In this document: piece by piece, positions 45,814-53,591 of the stretch | How the letters are laid out: each line of letters starts with the position of its first letter | Numbering within the stretch: the first letter of the stretch is position 1 | Source: Mucilaginibacter geliditolerans | GTDB taxonomy: Bacteria; Bacteroidota; Bacteroidia; Sphingobacteriales; Sphingobacteriaceae | Reading direction: 5' to 3' | NCBI RefSeq assembly: GCF_014200495.1 | Contig: NZ_JACHBY010000006.1 | Coordinates: forward strand, 124,001-188,000 | Length of the DNA: 64,000 nucleotides | Made by a program: the position numbers and the translations under genes | The notes under the pieces: model-generated | What the model saw: the letters and a program-made list of their open reading frames with translations, nothing else | Database searches by the model: none | Told to the model about the DNA's origin: nothing

Positions 45814-45912
45814 ATGAACAAGACGCTCTTTTTAGAAGCATTAATTGTTGCTACGCCAATATTTATGATTGTCAGAACCTTCATATTAAGAGGTAGGAAA
45901 TTGCTTGACTAA
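45814..45912 (+). CDS. Possible 32-aa single-pass membrane peptide
   Basis: A closed frame starts MNKTLFLEALIVATP, passes one hydrophobic helix (about 5-24) and ends in a basic RGRKLLD tail, the layout of small membrane proteins. It is followed within 40 bp by a proper terminator, so the unit looks like a mini-gene. No family recognised; no exact -7 box seen upstream. Confidence 0.35.
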   Translation: MNKTLFLEALIVATPIFMIVRTFILRGRKLLD

Positions 45913-45926
45913 CTGTAAGTATTTCA

Positions 45927-45977
45927 CTCGACCCAAAAAGGGTTAACGAGAACTCTTGCCCTGAAAAAGCAAGGGTT
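45927..45977 (+). terminator. Double hairpin and terminator after the small membrane ORF
   Basis: The first hairpin is ctcgaccc - aaaaa - gggt..cgag (45927-45950). The second is aactcttgc / gcaagggtt (45951-45977), followed by a long T run. The second is a standard rho-independent terminator; the first could belong to a small structured RNA. Confidence 0.7.
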
Positions 45978-46057
45978 TTTGTTTTTTAAACCTTATTAGA
46001 ATTTTTACCGTATAACAAACCAGCAGCGAATTAATTTAGTATGTTTTTAAATGATGA

Positions 46058-46080
46058 GTCAGGCAGCGGATATGCCTGGC
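46058..46080 (+). terminator. Second rightward terminator
   Basis: gtcaggca - gcggata - tgcctggc (one G-T pair) followed by ttattttttt. What transcript it ends is unclear: the region from 45977 to 46058 holds no ORF, so a short RNA may be made here. Confidence 0.65.
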
Positions 46081-46103
46081 TTATTTTTTTTATAAATAAA
46101 AAA

Positions 46104-46127
46104 GGGGCGCAATCATTCTTGCGCCCC
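46104..46127 (-). terminator. Terminator of ssb
   Basis: ggggcgcaa / ttgcgcccc hairpin with a T run on the minus strand, 49 bp beyond the ssb stop. Confidence 0.85.
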
Positions 46128-46175
46128 GGTTGGGATAAGGGTAGGTAAAGGTATCTTTAAGGCTATAGCCCGGTG

Positions 46176-46505
46176 TTATCTCATTTTCAGAAATTCGTTT
46201 ACAACAATCTCTGTTACATACCTTTTTACGCCATCTTTGTCAGTATAGTTGCGATTTGCTAATTTTCCTTCAATGGCTACTTCGTCACCCTTTTTAAGGT
46301 AGTCTTCTGCAAGTTTTGCCTGTGCTCCCCATAATACCAGGTGATGCCATTGTGTTTCGGTTACTTTTTCGCCTTTATCATTCTTATAACTCTCGTTGGT
46401 AGCTATTGACAGGCGTGCCAATTTGCGGTTATTGTCAAAGCTTTTTACTTCGGGATCCATGCCCAGGTTGCCTACCAGGCGCACACTGTTTTTTAATGTG
46501 TTCAT
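46176..46505 (-). CDS. ssb: Single-stranded DNA-binding protein, short form
   Basis: 109 aa. It consists only of the OB fold: NSVRLVGNLGMDPEV (6-20), LARLSIATNESYKN, TQWHHLVLWGAQAKLAEDYLKKGDEVAIEGKL (about 51-82), and a last strand, VTEIVVNEFLKMR. It lacks the flexible Gly-rich linker and the acidic tip (DDDIPF-like) that recruits partner proteins in replicative SSB. It may therefore be a secondary SSB, for competence or recombination, or a partner of a longer copy elsewhere. Its promoter region holds a 12-base C/G run. Confidence 0.92.
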   Translation of the reverse strand: MNTLKNSVRLVGNLGMDPEVKSFDNNRKLARLSIATNESYKNDKGEKVTETQWHHLVLWGAQAKLAEDYLKKGDEVAIEGKLANRNYTDKDGVKRYVTEIVVNEFLKMR

Positions 46506-46548
46506 TGTTGCTAAATTTTATTGTCGTTGTTGATGATACAAAGGTGCT

Positions 46549-46560
46549 GGGGGGGGGGGG
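46549..46560. repeat. Poly-G(12) tract in the ssb promoter region
   Basis: Twelve consecutive G's on the plus strand (C's for ssb). On the minus strand the tract lies two bases before CACCTTTG (46546-46539), a one-mismatch -7 box of ssb, inside the spacer to the -33 region. Length change in such a run would alter promoter spacing. Confidence 0.7.
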
Positions 46561-46647
46561 AAATTAGTCGGGTGATAAGTGCTTATAGTCGACAATTGCC
46601 ATTTGTAAGCGTTTGCAAACGGATAATATATTATTTATATTAGCTTT

Positions 46648-47049
46648 ATGAATAAGGAAAGACACTGCCTTGATTGCGGCGAACTGATACATGGCCGGGC
46701 CGATAAAAAGTTCTGTAATGATATGTGCCGTAACAATTATAACAACCAGCTTAACAGCAGCAGTTATAATCTGATCCGCAACATAAACAATGTGCTGCGC
46801 CGTAACAGGCGTATAATGGAGGAGCTAAACCCATCAGGCAAAACAAAAACCACCCGCGAGAAGATGCTGGTAAAAGGATTTGAATTCGACTATTTCACCA
46901 ACATATACCAAACCCAAACGGGTAAGAAATACCATTTTTGCTATGAGTATGGTTATTTGGTGCTGGATAATGATGATTTGTTGTTGGTGAAAAGGGAAGA
47001 GAGGGGGAGTAAATTAATACGTATTTTTAAACAAAATCATGTAAAATGA
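46648..47049 (+). CDS. Zinc-ribbon protein of unknown function
   Basis: 133 aa. The N-terminal zinc knuckle is CLDCG (8-12) with CNDMC (23-27), as in DUF2116-like ribbons. A basic, Asn/Arg-rich helix follows (about 30-60), with a C-terminal part (YFTNIYQTQTGKKYHFCYEYGY) that recurs in Bacteroidota hypothetical proteins. It is probably nucleic-acid-associated, but this is inference. The next gene starts inside its stop codon region (4-bp ATGA overlap), so the two are co-translated. Confidence 0.65.
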   Translation: MNKERHCLDCGELIHGRADKKFCNDMCRNNYNNQLNSSSYNLIRNINNVLRRNRRIMEELNPSGKTKTTREKMLVKGFEFDYFTNIYQTQTGKKYHFCYEYGYLVLDNDDLLLVKREERGSKLIRIFKQNHVK

Positions 47050-47834
47050 CCATTACACTCTTTGTTGCGATTATGGCTTTCGTACTTCTTGCGATTGTCG
47101 CTATTATTCCTTTGTATGAAAACTATGGTGAATATAAATTATTAAAAAAAGTATACATAACTCTTTGCGTGATATTGCTCTTCTGCTTTGGTATATTAGA
47201 TATCTTCAATAGGTTTTTTGAGTCAAAAAGTGATAAAAGCGATTTAGCAGCATCAATTACAAATACAAGTGAGGGTTTAGGGTTTAAAATTGATAAATCA
47301 AATAATACTTTAAGTGACTCTTTGGGGAATATTCATGTGGACTTGAACAATGCATTTAAAAATATCGGTCCTAATAAAGCCAGAATCATAAAATATCCTA
47401 TTATAAAACTATCTTCTCAAACGGGTGAATATAATCCTATAATTACCAAAACTAATAAAGAAGATTCAGTTCAGTTTGAATTTACTGTATTGAATGAAGG
47501 TAATGCCGGTGCTTATAATTTGAAAGGATATTTAGCGCTTATTAATGAACACAATGGTGAATTTAATATAATTGGGGATATTGTGCCGTTGAGAATAAAT
47601 AAATCAATTTTCCTACTTCCAAAAGATCCATATAGCTATATAAGCTTATTAACGTATAATAAAAATGGCCGAGACACATCTTTTTTATTTGTGAAACTTA
47701 ATTATAGAGATAGCTTAGCTTACAAAAATTCATTTACTGGAATCTATGTAGTTCATACGCCTGACCTTAGAATCTTTGATGCCGATCCTGATAGTTATAA
47801 TAAAATAGCAAATTTATTTGTTGGTAAAAAATGA
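47046..47834 (+). CDS. AT-rich membrane-anchored orphan
   Basis: 262 aa. Two hydrophobic segments (about 3-23 and 36-54) are followed by a ~200-aa soluble domain with beta-sandwich-like pattern (VQFEFTVLNEGNAGAYNLKGYLALI, about 143-167), reminiscent of CARDB/Ig-like folds. No family recognised. Its AT-rich codons contrast with the antiporter gene that it faces convergently. Translationally coupled to the zinc-ribbon gene. Confidence 0.55.
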   Translation: MTITLFVAIMAFVLLAIVAIIPLYENYGEYKLLKKVYITLCVILLFCFGILDIFNRFFESKSDKSDLAASITNTSEGLGFKIDKSNNTLSDSLGNIHVDLNNAFKNIGPNKARIIKYPIIKLSSQTGEYNPIITKTNKEDSVQFEFTVLNEGNAGAYNLKGYLALINEHNGEFNIIGDIVPLRINKSIFLLPKDPYSYISLLTYNKNGRDTSFLFVKLNYRDSLAYKNSFTGIYVVHTPDLRIFDADPDSYNKIANLFVGKK

Positions 47835-47838
47835 TTAT

Positions 47839-49044
47839 CTAACTCACAAAATCCCCATCCCCTTGCTGCCTGCTCGCCTGCCTTTTAGTAGCCAGCAATC
47901 CCAGACTTAAAATTATACTGGTCCCCAATATCACTACAAACAGTAATCCTGTCTCTACGCCTTTAATTTTCATGTCAGGCGGCAGGCTGTAATAGAGCAG
48001 TACGCTTATTAACCCGCGTGGTATCAGTACAAGCTCGGGCATCAGGTCGGTTTTTGATACCAGTTTAATGTACAGGAACCTGATCACATAAACACCCAGT
48101 AAAATAAAGCAGCCGTTTACAAAAACTGTCCAATGTTCCAATTGGTAAATATCCATGGTATAGCCAAACATGATGAAGAAGAAAGTGCGCATCAAAAAAG
48201 CGCTTTCGGCGGAGAGCTGGAACAGTTGCTTAATATCATACCTTAAATTTGGATAGATAAAATATTTCCGGAACCAGGGCAATTTTATCTGGCTGGCATT
48301 GTTCAGGAACAGGCCCAGTGCCAGCACAATTATGAGCGACGATAAATGGAATAGCTGCCCGATAGAATACACCAGTATAAGTATGGAAATAACCAGGAAG
48401 GACTTTACATGATGTGTTAACCTACCGATAAGATAAAGCAGCAATAGGCAGGAACAGATCACCACAATGGAAATAACACCCAGTTCGGCACCTAATTTGG
48501 TAAATGAGGAAAAGCTGATCTGCTTGTTGTTGGTTACGAAGTTGAACAAAACCACCGTGAGTATATCTGAAAAAGAGGATTCATAGACAATGAACTCCTT
48601 TTTTTCCTTACTAAGATTTGATGCCGCCGGTATAGCCACTGCCGAACTGATCACACAAAACGGAATGGCATTGATAAAGCATTTGTAAATAGTATCGCCG
48701 CTCATTTGGTAAATGATCCAGGTAATGACAAATGCGGTTACCAACAGGATGATGAGTGCCGAAAAAAAAGACTTTTTAATTATGCTGTTCTTATCTTTAC
48801 TGTAACGTAGCTCCAGCGCGCCTTCAAATACAATAAGTACAAGCCCCAGCGTACCAAGTGTAGGCAGCAGGTTATCGAAGTTTAAGGCAGCAAAGCCAAA
48901 ATAATTCAGCACCTGCTTAATGATTATGCCCAGGCACATCAATAGTATTACTGAAGGTATTTTGGTTTTACCCCCGATCAGATCAAACAGGTATGAAAAA
49001 ATAACCAGTCCGCTTAATATAATTAGGGTAGTATATGAAGTCAT
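47839..49044 (-). CDS. Cation:proton antiporter (CPA family)
   Basis: 401 aa with about 12 transmembrane helices. SSAVAIPAASNLSKEKKEFIVYESSFSDILTV (about 143-174) corresponds to the antiporter core, with the paired helix interruption and acidic residues. The ion (Na+ or K+) cannot be told. The C-terminus is short (RQASRQQGDGD), without a regulatory TrkA domain. It is single, convergent with the orphan and spaced by 4 bp from its stop. Confidence 0.85.
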   Translation of the reverse strand: MTSYTTLIILSGLVIFSYLFDLIGGKTKIPSVILLMCLGIIIKQVLNYFGFAALNFDNLLPTLGTLGLVLIVFEGALELRYSKDKNSIIKKSFFSALIILLVTAFVITWIIYQMSGDTIYKCFINAIPFCVISSAVAIPAASNLSKEKKEFIVYESSFSDILTVVLFNFVTNNKQISFSSFTKLGAELGVISIVVICSCLLLLYLIGRLTHHVKSFLVISILILVYSIGQLFHLSSLIIVLALGLFLNNASQIKLPWFRKYFIYPNLRYDIKQLFQLSAESAFLMRTFFFIMFGYTMDIYQLEHWTVFVNGCFILLGVYVIRFLYIKLVSKTDLMPELVLIPRGLISVLLYYSLPPDMKIKGVETGLLFVVILGTSIILSLGLLATKRQASRQQGDGDFVS

Positions 49045-49055
49045 ATATTATTAAA

Positions 49056-49162
49056 TAGGGGAGTCAAGAGCCAAGATACAAGAATCAAGATAGAAATTAG
49101 TATTACTATTCTTGGATCCTGACTCTTGCATCCTGATTCCTGACTCTTGTATCTTGATTCTT
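49056..49162. repeat. agtcaagagccaagata-type palindromic repeat
   Basis: Arms gagtcaagagccaagataca, agaatcaagata and their complements (gactcttgtatcttgattct). Related to the unit at 42806-42897. It fills the gap between the antiporter and the dienelactone hydrolase gene. Confidence 0.7.
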
Positions 49163-49164
49163 TA

Positions 49165-49866
49165 CTAATTCAAAAACGCCAATGTTAATGCCAGTGCTTC
49201 TTTTGCTGCTACTTTATTATAGCTTGGTTTTTCATCGCAATTGAAGCCATGATCGGCATATGATATTTTCACGTTGATGTAATCCTTACCGGCGGCATCA
49301 ACGGCGTTAATAATGTTATTAATATTTTCCTGTTTGATATGCTTATCCAATCCGCCCCAAAAAAACAAGTGTTTGCCATACAGATTGGCAGCTTTATCTG
49401 CATATTGGTCCATCCCGCCACCGTAGTACGATACGCCTGCTTTAAGTGGTAAAATGGCATTCGCTAAAAATGATACCCTGCCACCCAGGCAATAACCTAT
49501 GCTGAATATTTTGCTGTTGTCAATATTACCCTGTTCGGTTAGCCATTGGTGGCTGGCGTTAAGGTCGGCTATAAGTCCGTCGGTGGTTAATGCCTGCATA
49601 TGCGGCATTACTGATGGGAAATCATTATAAGCACCCTCAAAACCTACCGGCGCTGTGCGATGAAAAAGCTCGGGGACTATTACAGCATAGCCATCCTTGG
49701 CAAAACGATCGGCCACATTACGGATGTGGTGGTTTACGCCAAAAGCTTCCTGCAGCAATATAATAGCGGGTAGATCAGTAGTTTTATTTTGCGGGAATGC
49801 GGTATAAGCAGCCATGTTACTGCCATCCGTAACATGCAGCGTAACGTAATTTTGTTGATTTTCCAT
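49165..49866 (-). CDS. Dienelactone hydrolase family protein
   Basis: 233 aa from the preferred start MENQQNYVTLHV. The open frame runs 16 codons further upstream, to 49914. It is a cytosolic alpha/beta hydrolase with a Cys nucleophile in IGYCLGGRVSF (about 114-124), Asp in FWGGLDKHI (about 168-176) and His in YADHGFNCD (about 200-208), as in carboxymethylenebutenolidase. The physiological substrate is unknown; no chlorocatechol or beta-ketoadipate genes are nearby. It is divergent from the OYE-like reductase gene. Confidence 0.87.
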   Translation of the reverse strand: MENQQNYVTLHVTDGSNMAAYTAFPQNKTTDLPAIILLQEAFGVNHHIRNVADRFAKDGYAVIVPELFHRTAPVGFEGAYNDFPSVMPHMQALTTDGLIADLNASHQWLTEQGNIDNSKIFSIGYCLGGRVSFLANAILPLKAGVSYYGGGMDQYADKAANLYGKHLFFWGGLDKHIKQENINNIINAVDAAGKDYINVKISYADHGFNCDEKPSYNKVAAKEALALTLAFLN

Positions 49867-49987
49867 AGAATTTTTACTCAATGGTGTTAGGGGTAAAATA
49901 TAAATAACAACCAATTATGCTATAATTGTTTTACATAACCATGAAGGTGCTATAATTGTTACTTATCATATTTGTAAGAAAAAGCTT

Positions 49988-51076
49988 ATGCCGAATCTAT
50001 TTTCCCCATTAAAAATAAAAAATATTGAATTAAGGAACCGCATTGCTGTATCGCCCATGTGCGAGTACTCCAGCGAAGATGGTTTTGCTAACGACTGGCA
50101 CTTAGTGCACTTAGGCAGCAGGGCGGTTGGCGGCGCGGGATTAATTATTACCGAAGCCACAGCCGTATCGCCCGAGGGTAGGATCTCGCCCGGCGATCTG
50201 GGGATTTATAAGGACGAGCATATTGAAAAACTAAAACAGATCACCGATTTTATACATGCGCATGGCGCTGTTGCCGGTGTACAGTTGGCCCACGCCGGCA
50301 GAAAGGCCAGTCACCAAAGGCCGTGGGAGGGAGGCGCACAGATACATTCCACAGCACCGGGCGGATGGAAATCCGTTGCACCAAGCGCTGTGCCTTTTAC
50401 CGATGCCGAAGAAGCGCCGCTGGCGCTGGATAAAGCAGGTGTTGAAAAGGTAAAAGCTGATTTTAAAGCCGCGGCAGCAAGGGCCCTGAAGGCAGGCTTT
50501 AAGGTGATAGAATTACATGGAGCACATGGTTATTTGATCCACGAATTTTTATCGCCCATAAGCAATAAGCGCACGGATGAATATGGTGGTTCATTTGAAA
50601 ACAGGATCAGGTTTTTGTTAGAGTTGATAGCATCTGTTAAGGAAATTTGGCCTGAGGATAATCTTTTGTTTGTAAGGATCTCAGCAAGCGACTGGACGGA
50701 AGGCGGCTGGACAAGCAGTGATTCCGTAGCCTTAGCCGAAATATTAAAAAATAAAGGCATCGACCTGATTGATTGCTCGTCTGGCGGTAACGTAGCTGCT
50801 GCAAAAATCCCTGTTGGCCCGGGCTACCAGGTACAGTTTTCCGAAGCGGTACGTACAACGGGAATTTTAACAGGCGCGGTAGGGTTAATCACCGAGCCCC
50901 TGCAAGCCGACAGCATCATCCAGAACGGCCACGCCGATATAGTGTTCCTGGCCCGTGAAATGCTGCGCGACCCGTATTTTTCGCTCCGTGCCGCGCATGA
51001 GCTTGGTCATGAAGTGAAATGGCCGGTGCAATATGAGCGTGCTAAGTTTCAGTCCCCCCGGCCTGCTAAAGGGTGA
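49988..51076 (+). CDS. NADH:flavin oxidoreductase, YqjM/NamA-type old yellow enzyme
   Basis: 362 aa TIM barrel with FMN. It reduces activated C=C bonds of enones and similar compounds with NAD(P)H, often in stress or detoxification. VSPMCEYSSEDGFAND (21-36) has the redox-tuning Cys of the YqjM class, QLAHAGRKAS (about 97-106) and ELHGAHGYLIHEFLSPISNKRTDEYGG (about 175-201) hold substrate and flavin residues, and LAREMLRDPYF is the C-terminal flavin-phosphate/arginine-finger motif. A YqjM-like -7 candidate CATATTTG lies just upstream. Confidence 0.92.
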   Translation: MPNLFSPLKIKNIELRNRIAVSPMCEYSSEDGFANDWHLVHLGSRAVGGAGLIITEATAVSPEGRISPGDLGIYKDEHIEKLKQITDFIHAHGAVAGVQLAHAGRKASHQRPWEGGAQIHSTAPGGWKSVAPSAVPFTDAEEAPLALDKAGVEKVKADFKAAAARALKAGFKVIELHGAHGYLIHEFLSPISNKRTDEYGGSFENRIRFLLELIASVKEIWPEDNLLFVRISASDWTEGGWTSSDSVALAEILKNKGIDLIDCSSGGNVAAAKIPVGPGYQVQFSEAVRTTGILTGAVGLITEPLQADSIIQNGHADIVFLAREMLRDPYFSLRAAHELGHEVKWPVQYERAKFQSPRPAKG

Positions 51077-51099
51077 GCAAAAAGGCAAAGTTGAATTTT

Positions 51100-51540
51100 C
51101 CTAACCCTCTTTGCCGCTTGAGGCAGAGAGGGTCGACGAGTGAAACGAAGACCGGGTGAGTCGGCGGAGCGCGTCGAAGTTTTACCCCACCCCGGCCTCC
51201 CCCTAAGCTTAGGGGGAGGTGTCGACGAAGGAGACGGAGGGGGTAAAATAACGGAGCGCGTCGAAGTTCCGCGTTAGTGATAGCAGCGGATACCGGCCTC
51301 GCGCCTAAGGCCTGTGCAGTATGAGTGGATAGCACGGCCGCAGGCAACGCCCAAAATATCTGAACCCGAATTTTATGAATGTTTCGAATGAACAGAATTC
51401 TAAAAATTCATTAATTCATAAAATTCGGGTTCAGATATTTGGCCTACAAGTCAAGAGTAGCTTCAACGCGCTCCGCCGACTCACCCGGTCGTTGCTTCGC
51501 TCGACCACCCTCTCTTCGCCTGCGGCGGAAAGAGGGTTTT
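51100..51540. repeat. Composite repeat module 2
   Basis: Same parts and order as module 1 (25498-25850). The left arm is ccctctttgccgcttgaggc, agagggtcgacgagtgaaac, gggtgagtcggcggagcgcg. The ~100-nt core (about 51270-51352) is cgttagtgatagcagcggat, accggcctcgcgcctaaggc, gtatgagtggata. An 80-bp hairpin has arms tctgaacccgaatttta / taaaattcgggttcaga. The right arm is gcgctccgccgactcacccg, ...ccctctcttcgcctgcggcg. It carries an extra ccccctaagcttaggggg hairpin in the left arm (about 51198-51222). Confidence 0.75.
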
Positions 51541-51642
51541 AGAAAAGTTTATACAAAGAACATCTATACAATATAGATATTAATGATAAAGACCTATTGA
51601 ACAAAATACTAATTTTACCGTTATAAAACTTAAAACATAACC

Positions 51643-52062
51643 ATGAAACGTACAGCAAAAGCACATTGGAACGGTACCTTACAAGAAGGTAAAGGCGAAA
51701 TAAGCACTCAAAGCACCGTACTTAACAATACCAACTATTCATTTAAAACCCGTTTTGCCGATGGGATAGGCACTAACCCTGAGGAACTGATAGCTGCTGC
51801 GCATGCAGGTTGCTTTACTATGGCTGTTGGCGCTGCCTTAACACAGGCTGGCTTTACCCCCGGTGATTTAACTACCGATGCGGTGTTAGACCTGGATATG
51901 CAGGCTTTAAGCATCACAGGTATTCATTTGTCATTGGTTGGTTCAGCAATTGAAGGCGTATCGGCTGACAAATTCAAAGAAATTGCCGAAGGCGCAAAAG
52001 CTAATTGTATCATCTCAAAAGCATTAAACGTGCCTATTACTTTAGATATTCAATACCAATAA
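51643..52062 (+). CDS. OsmC-family peroxiredoxin
   Basis: 139 aa. It reduces organic hydroperoxides. The two active-site cysteines are in AAHAGCFTMAV (Cys about 51) and GAKANCIISKALN (Cys about 121), with the Arg-bearing strand near the N-terminus (KTRFADGIGTNPEELIAAAH). It is of the OsmC subtype by length. Single gene with its own terminator. Confidence 0.92.
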   Translation: MKRTAKAHWNGTLQEGKGEISTQSTVLNNTNYSFKTRFADGIGTNPEELIAAAHAGCFTMAVGAALTQAGFTPGDLTTDAVLDLDMQALSITGIHLSLVGSAIEGVSADKFKEIAEGAKANCIISKALNVPITLDIQYQ

Positions 52063-52097
52063 GTATCAAGTAGTTTTCCGGAACTTGAAAAGTATAA

Positions 52098-52124
52098 AGC
52101 CCTGCAGATAATTTCTGCAGGGCT
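52098..52124 (+). terminator. Terminator of osmC-type gene
   Basis: agccctgcaga / tctgcagggct stem with a 5-nt loop, followed by tttta, 36 bp after the stop. Confidence 0.85.
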
Positions 52125-52196
52125 TTTATGCTTTTATTTAATTGCTATTGTAAATACTTATATATTTATAGTATTAACATTAAACCTCTCATTATC

Positions 52197-53576
52197 ATGG
52201 TCTTTAAAAGTATTAAACATTATGTATTAATTGTTGCAGGCCTATTATTCACAACAAGCACTTTTGCACAGTTGCGCCTGCCCGATGGTTATTTTTGGAA
52301 ACAACTGCCCAATGGCTTACAGGTAGTTGTTATTGAAAACAGCAAGGTACCGCTTGCCACCATCCAGATAGCGGTAAAAAATGGCTCCTTTACCGAAGAT
52401 TCAGTGTATAATGGCCTGTCGCATATGTTTGAGCATATGTTTTTTAAGGCTAATAAGGATTACCCCACCCAGGCGCAGTTTTTAAAACGCACGCAGGAAC
52501 TCGGTGCCATTTGGAATGGTACAACAGGTTACGAGCGTGTAAATTACTTTTTTACGTTTGATACGGACAGCCTTAACGCGGGCCTTAAATTCCTGAACGC
52601 GGCTATCCGCTTCCCTATTTATCGTATAGAGGATATGGAAAAGGAGCGGAAGGTTGTTGACGGCGAGTTTCAGCGTGCAGAAAGCGACCCGGGTTTTCAG
52701 TTGGATTTTGAGGTGGAGAAAAGAGTTTGGGGCGATCTGTTCACCCGCAAAAACCCTATCGGTATACATGATATCATCAATACAGCCACTCCTGAGAAAA
52801 TGATGGTTATCAAGAATAAATACTATTTCCCTAACAATAGTCTGCTTATTATTTGCGGCGATGTGCACCATGAAAGCGCGTTTACCATGGCCGAAAATAT
52901 CTTTGGTGATTGGGCCAGCAGCGGGTCTGATCCTATTTTAAAATATCCTATACCGCCGTTTAAGCCGCTGGCGAAAAGTGATTTTTTTGTAAAGGAATCA
53001 ACCATTGCTAAAACCCCGTACATGATGTTTGAATGGCAGGGCCCATCGTACGCGACCGACTCAGCTTCAACTATAGCTGCCGATGTTTTTTCGACCATTG
53101 TAAGTTTAAACTCATCAAAATTACAGCAGGCACTGGTTGATAAGGGGCTGGCAACCAATGTAAGTGTTAGTTATGAAACTTGTAAATACACTGGTCCGGT
53201 ACAAATATTTGTTGTGCCTAACCCCAATAAGCTAAAGGAATGCTATGCCGAGTTAATGAACCAGATAAGCATGTTTGATAACCCCGATTATTATACAGAT
53301 AACCAACTGAAAGATGCCAAGGGTATATTGCTGCGTAATGATATCAGGGCCAAGGAAAAACCATCATCGCTGCCTAGCCAGTTAAGTTTTATGTGGTGCA
53401 GTACCTCGCTTAATTATTATACCGATAATACCGACGATTACCAGAAGGTAACCCGAGCTGATATTAAAAAATACCTGGAAAGTTATATAGTAAATAAACC
53501 ATTGGTTGGCGGTATGATAATAGCGCCCGATTTAAATAAAACAGTTAATGCTGCCTCATTTTTTGCAGCTAAGTAA
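52197..53576 (+). CDS. M16 metallopeptidase, catalytic subunit (copy 1)
   Basis: 459 aa from the chosen start (MVFKSIKHYV). The upstream 23 codons of the open frame lie in the terminator region, and the paralogue at 55159 starts at the equivalent place and is also 459 aa. Signal peptide cleaved near TFAQ. The zinc motif HxxEH is present as LSHMFEHMFF (about 74-83), and the distal Glu is in VDGEFQRAES (about 153-162). It is a periplasmic M16B-type (PqqL/processing peptidase-like) enzyme that works as a heterodimer with the next gene, 15 bp downstream. Confidence 0.9.
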   Translation: MVFKSIKHYVLIVAGLLFTTSTFAQLRLPDGYFWKQLPNGLQVVVIENSKVPLATIQIAVKNGSFTEDSVYNGLSHMFEHMFFKANKDYPTQAQFLKRTQELGAIWNGTTGYERVNYFFTFDTDSLNAGLKFLNAAIRFPIYRIEDMEKERKVVDGEFQRAESDPGFQLDFEVEKRVWGDLFTRKNPIGIHDIINTATPEKMMVIKNKYYFPNNSLLIICGDVHHESAFTMAENIFGDWASSGSDPILKYPIPPFKPLAKSDFFVKESTIAKTPYMMFEWQGPSYATDSASTIAADVFSTIVSLNSSKLQQALVDKGLATNVSVSYETCKYTGPVQIFVVPNPNKLKECYAELMNQISMFDNPDYYTDNQLKDAKGILLRNDIRAKEKPSSLPSQLSFMWCSTSLNYYTDNTDDYQKVTRADIKKYLESYIVNKPLVGGMIIAPDLNKTVNAASFFAAK

Positions 53577-53591
53577 TTTAAGCCCATATCA

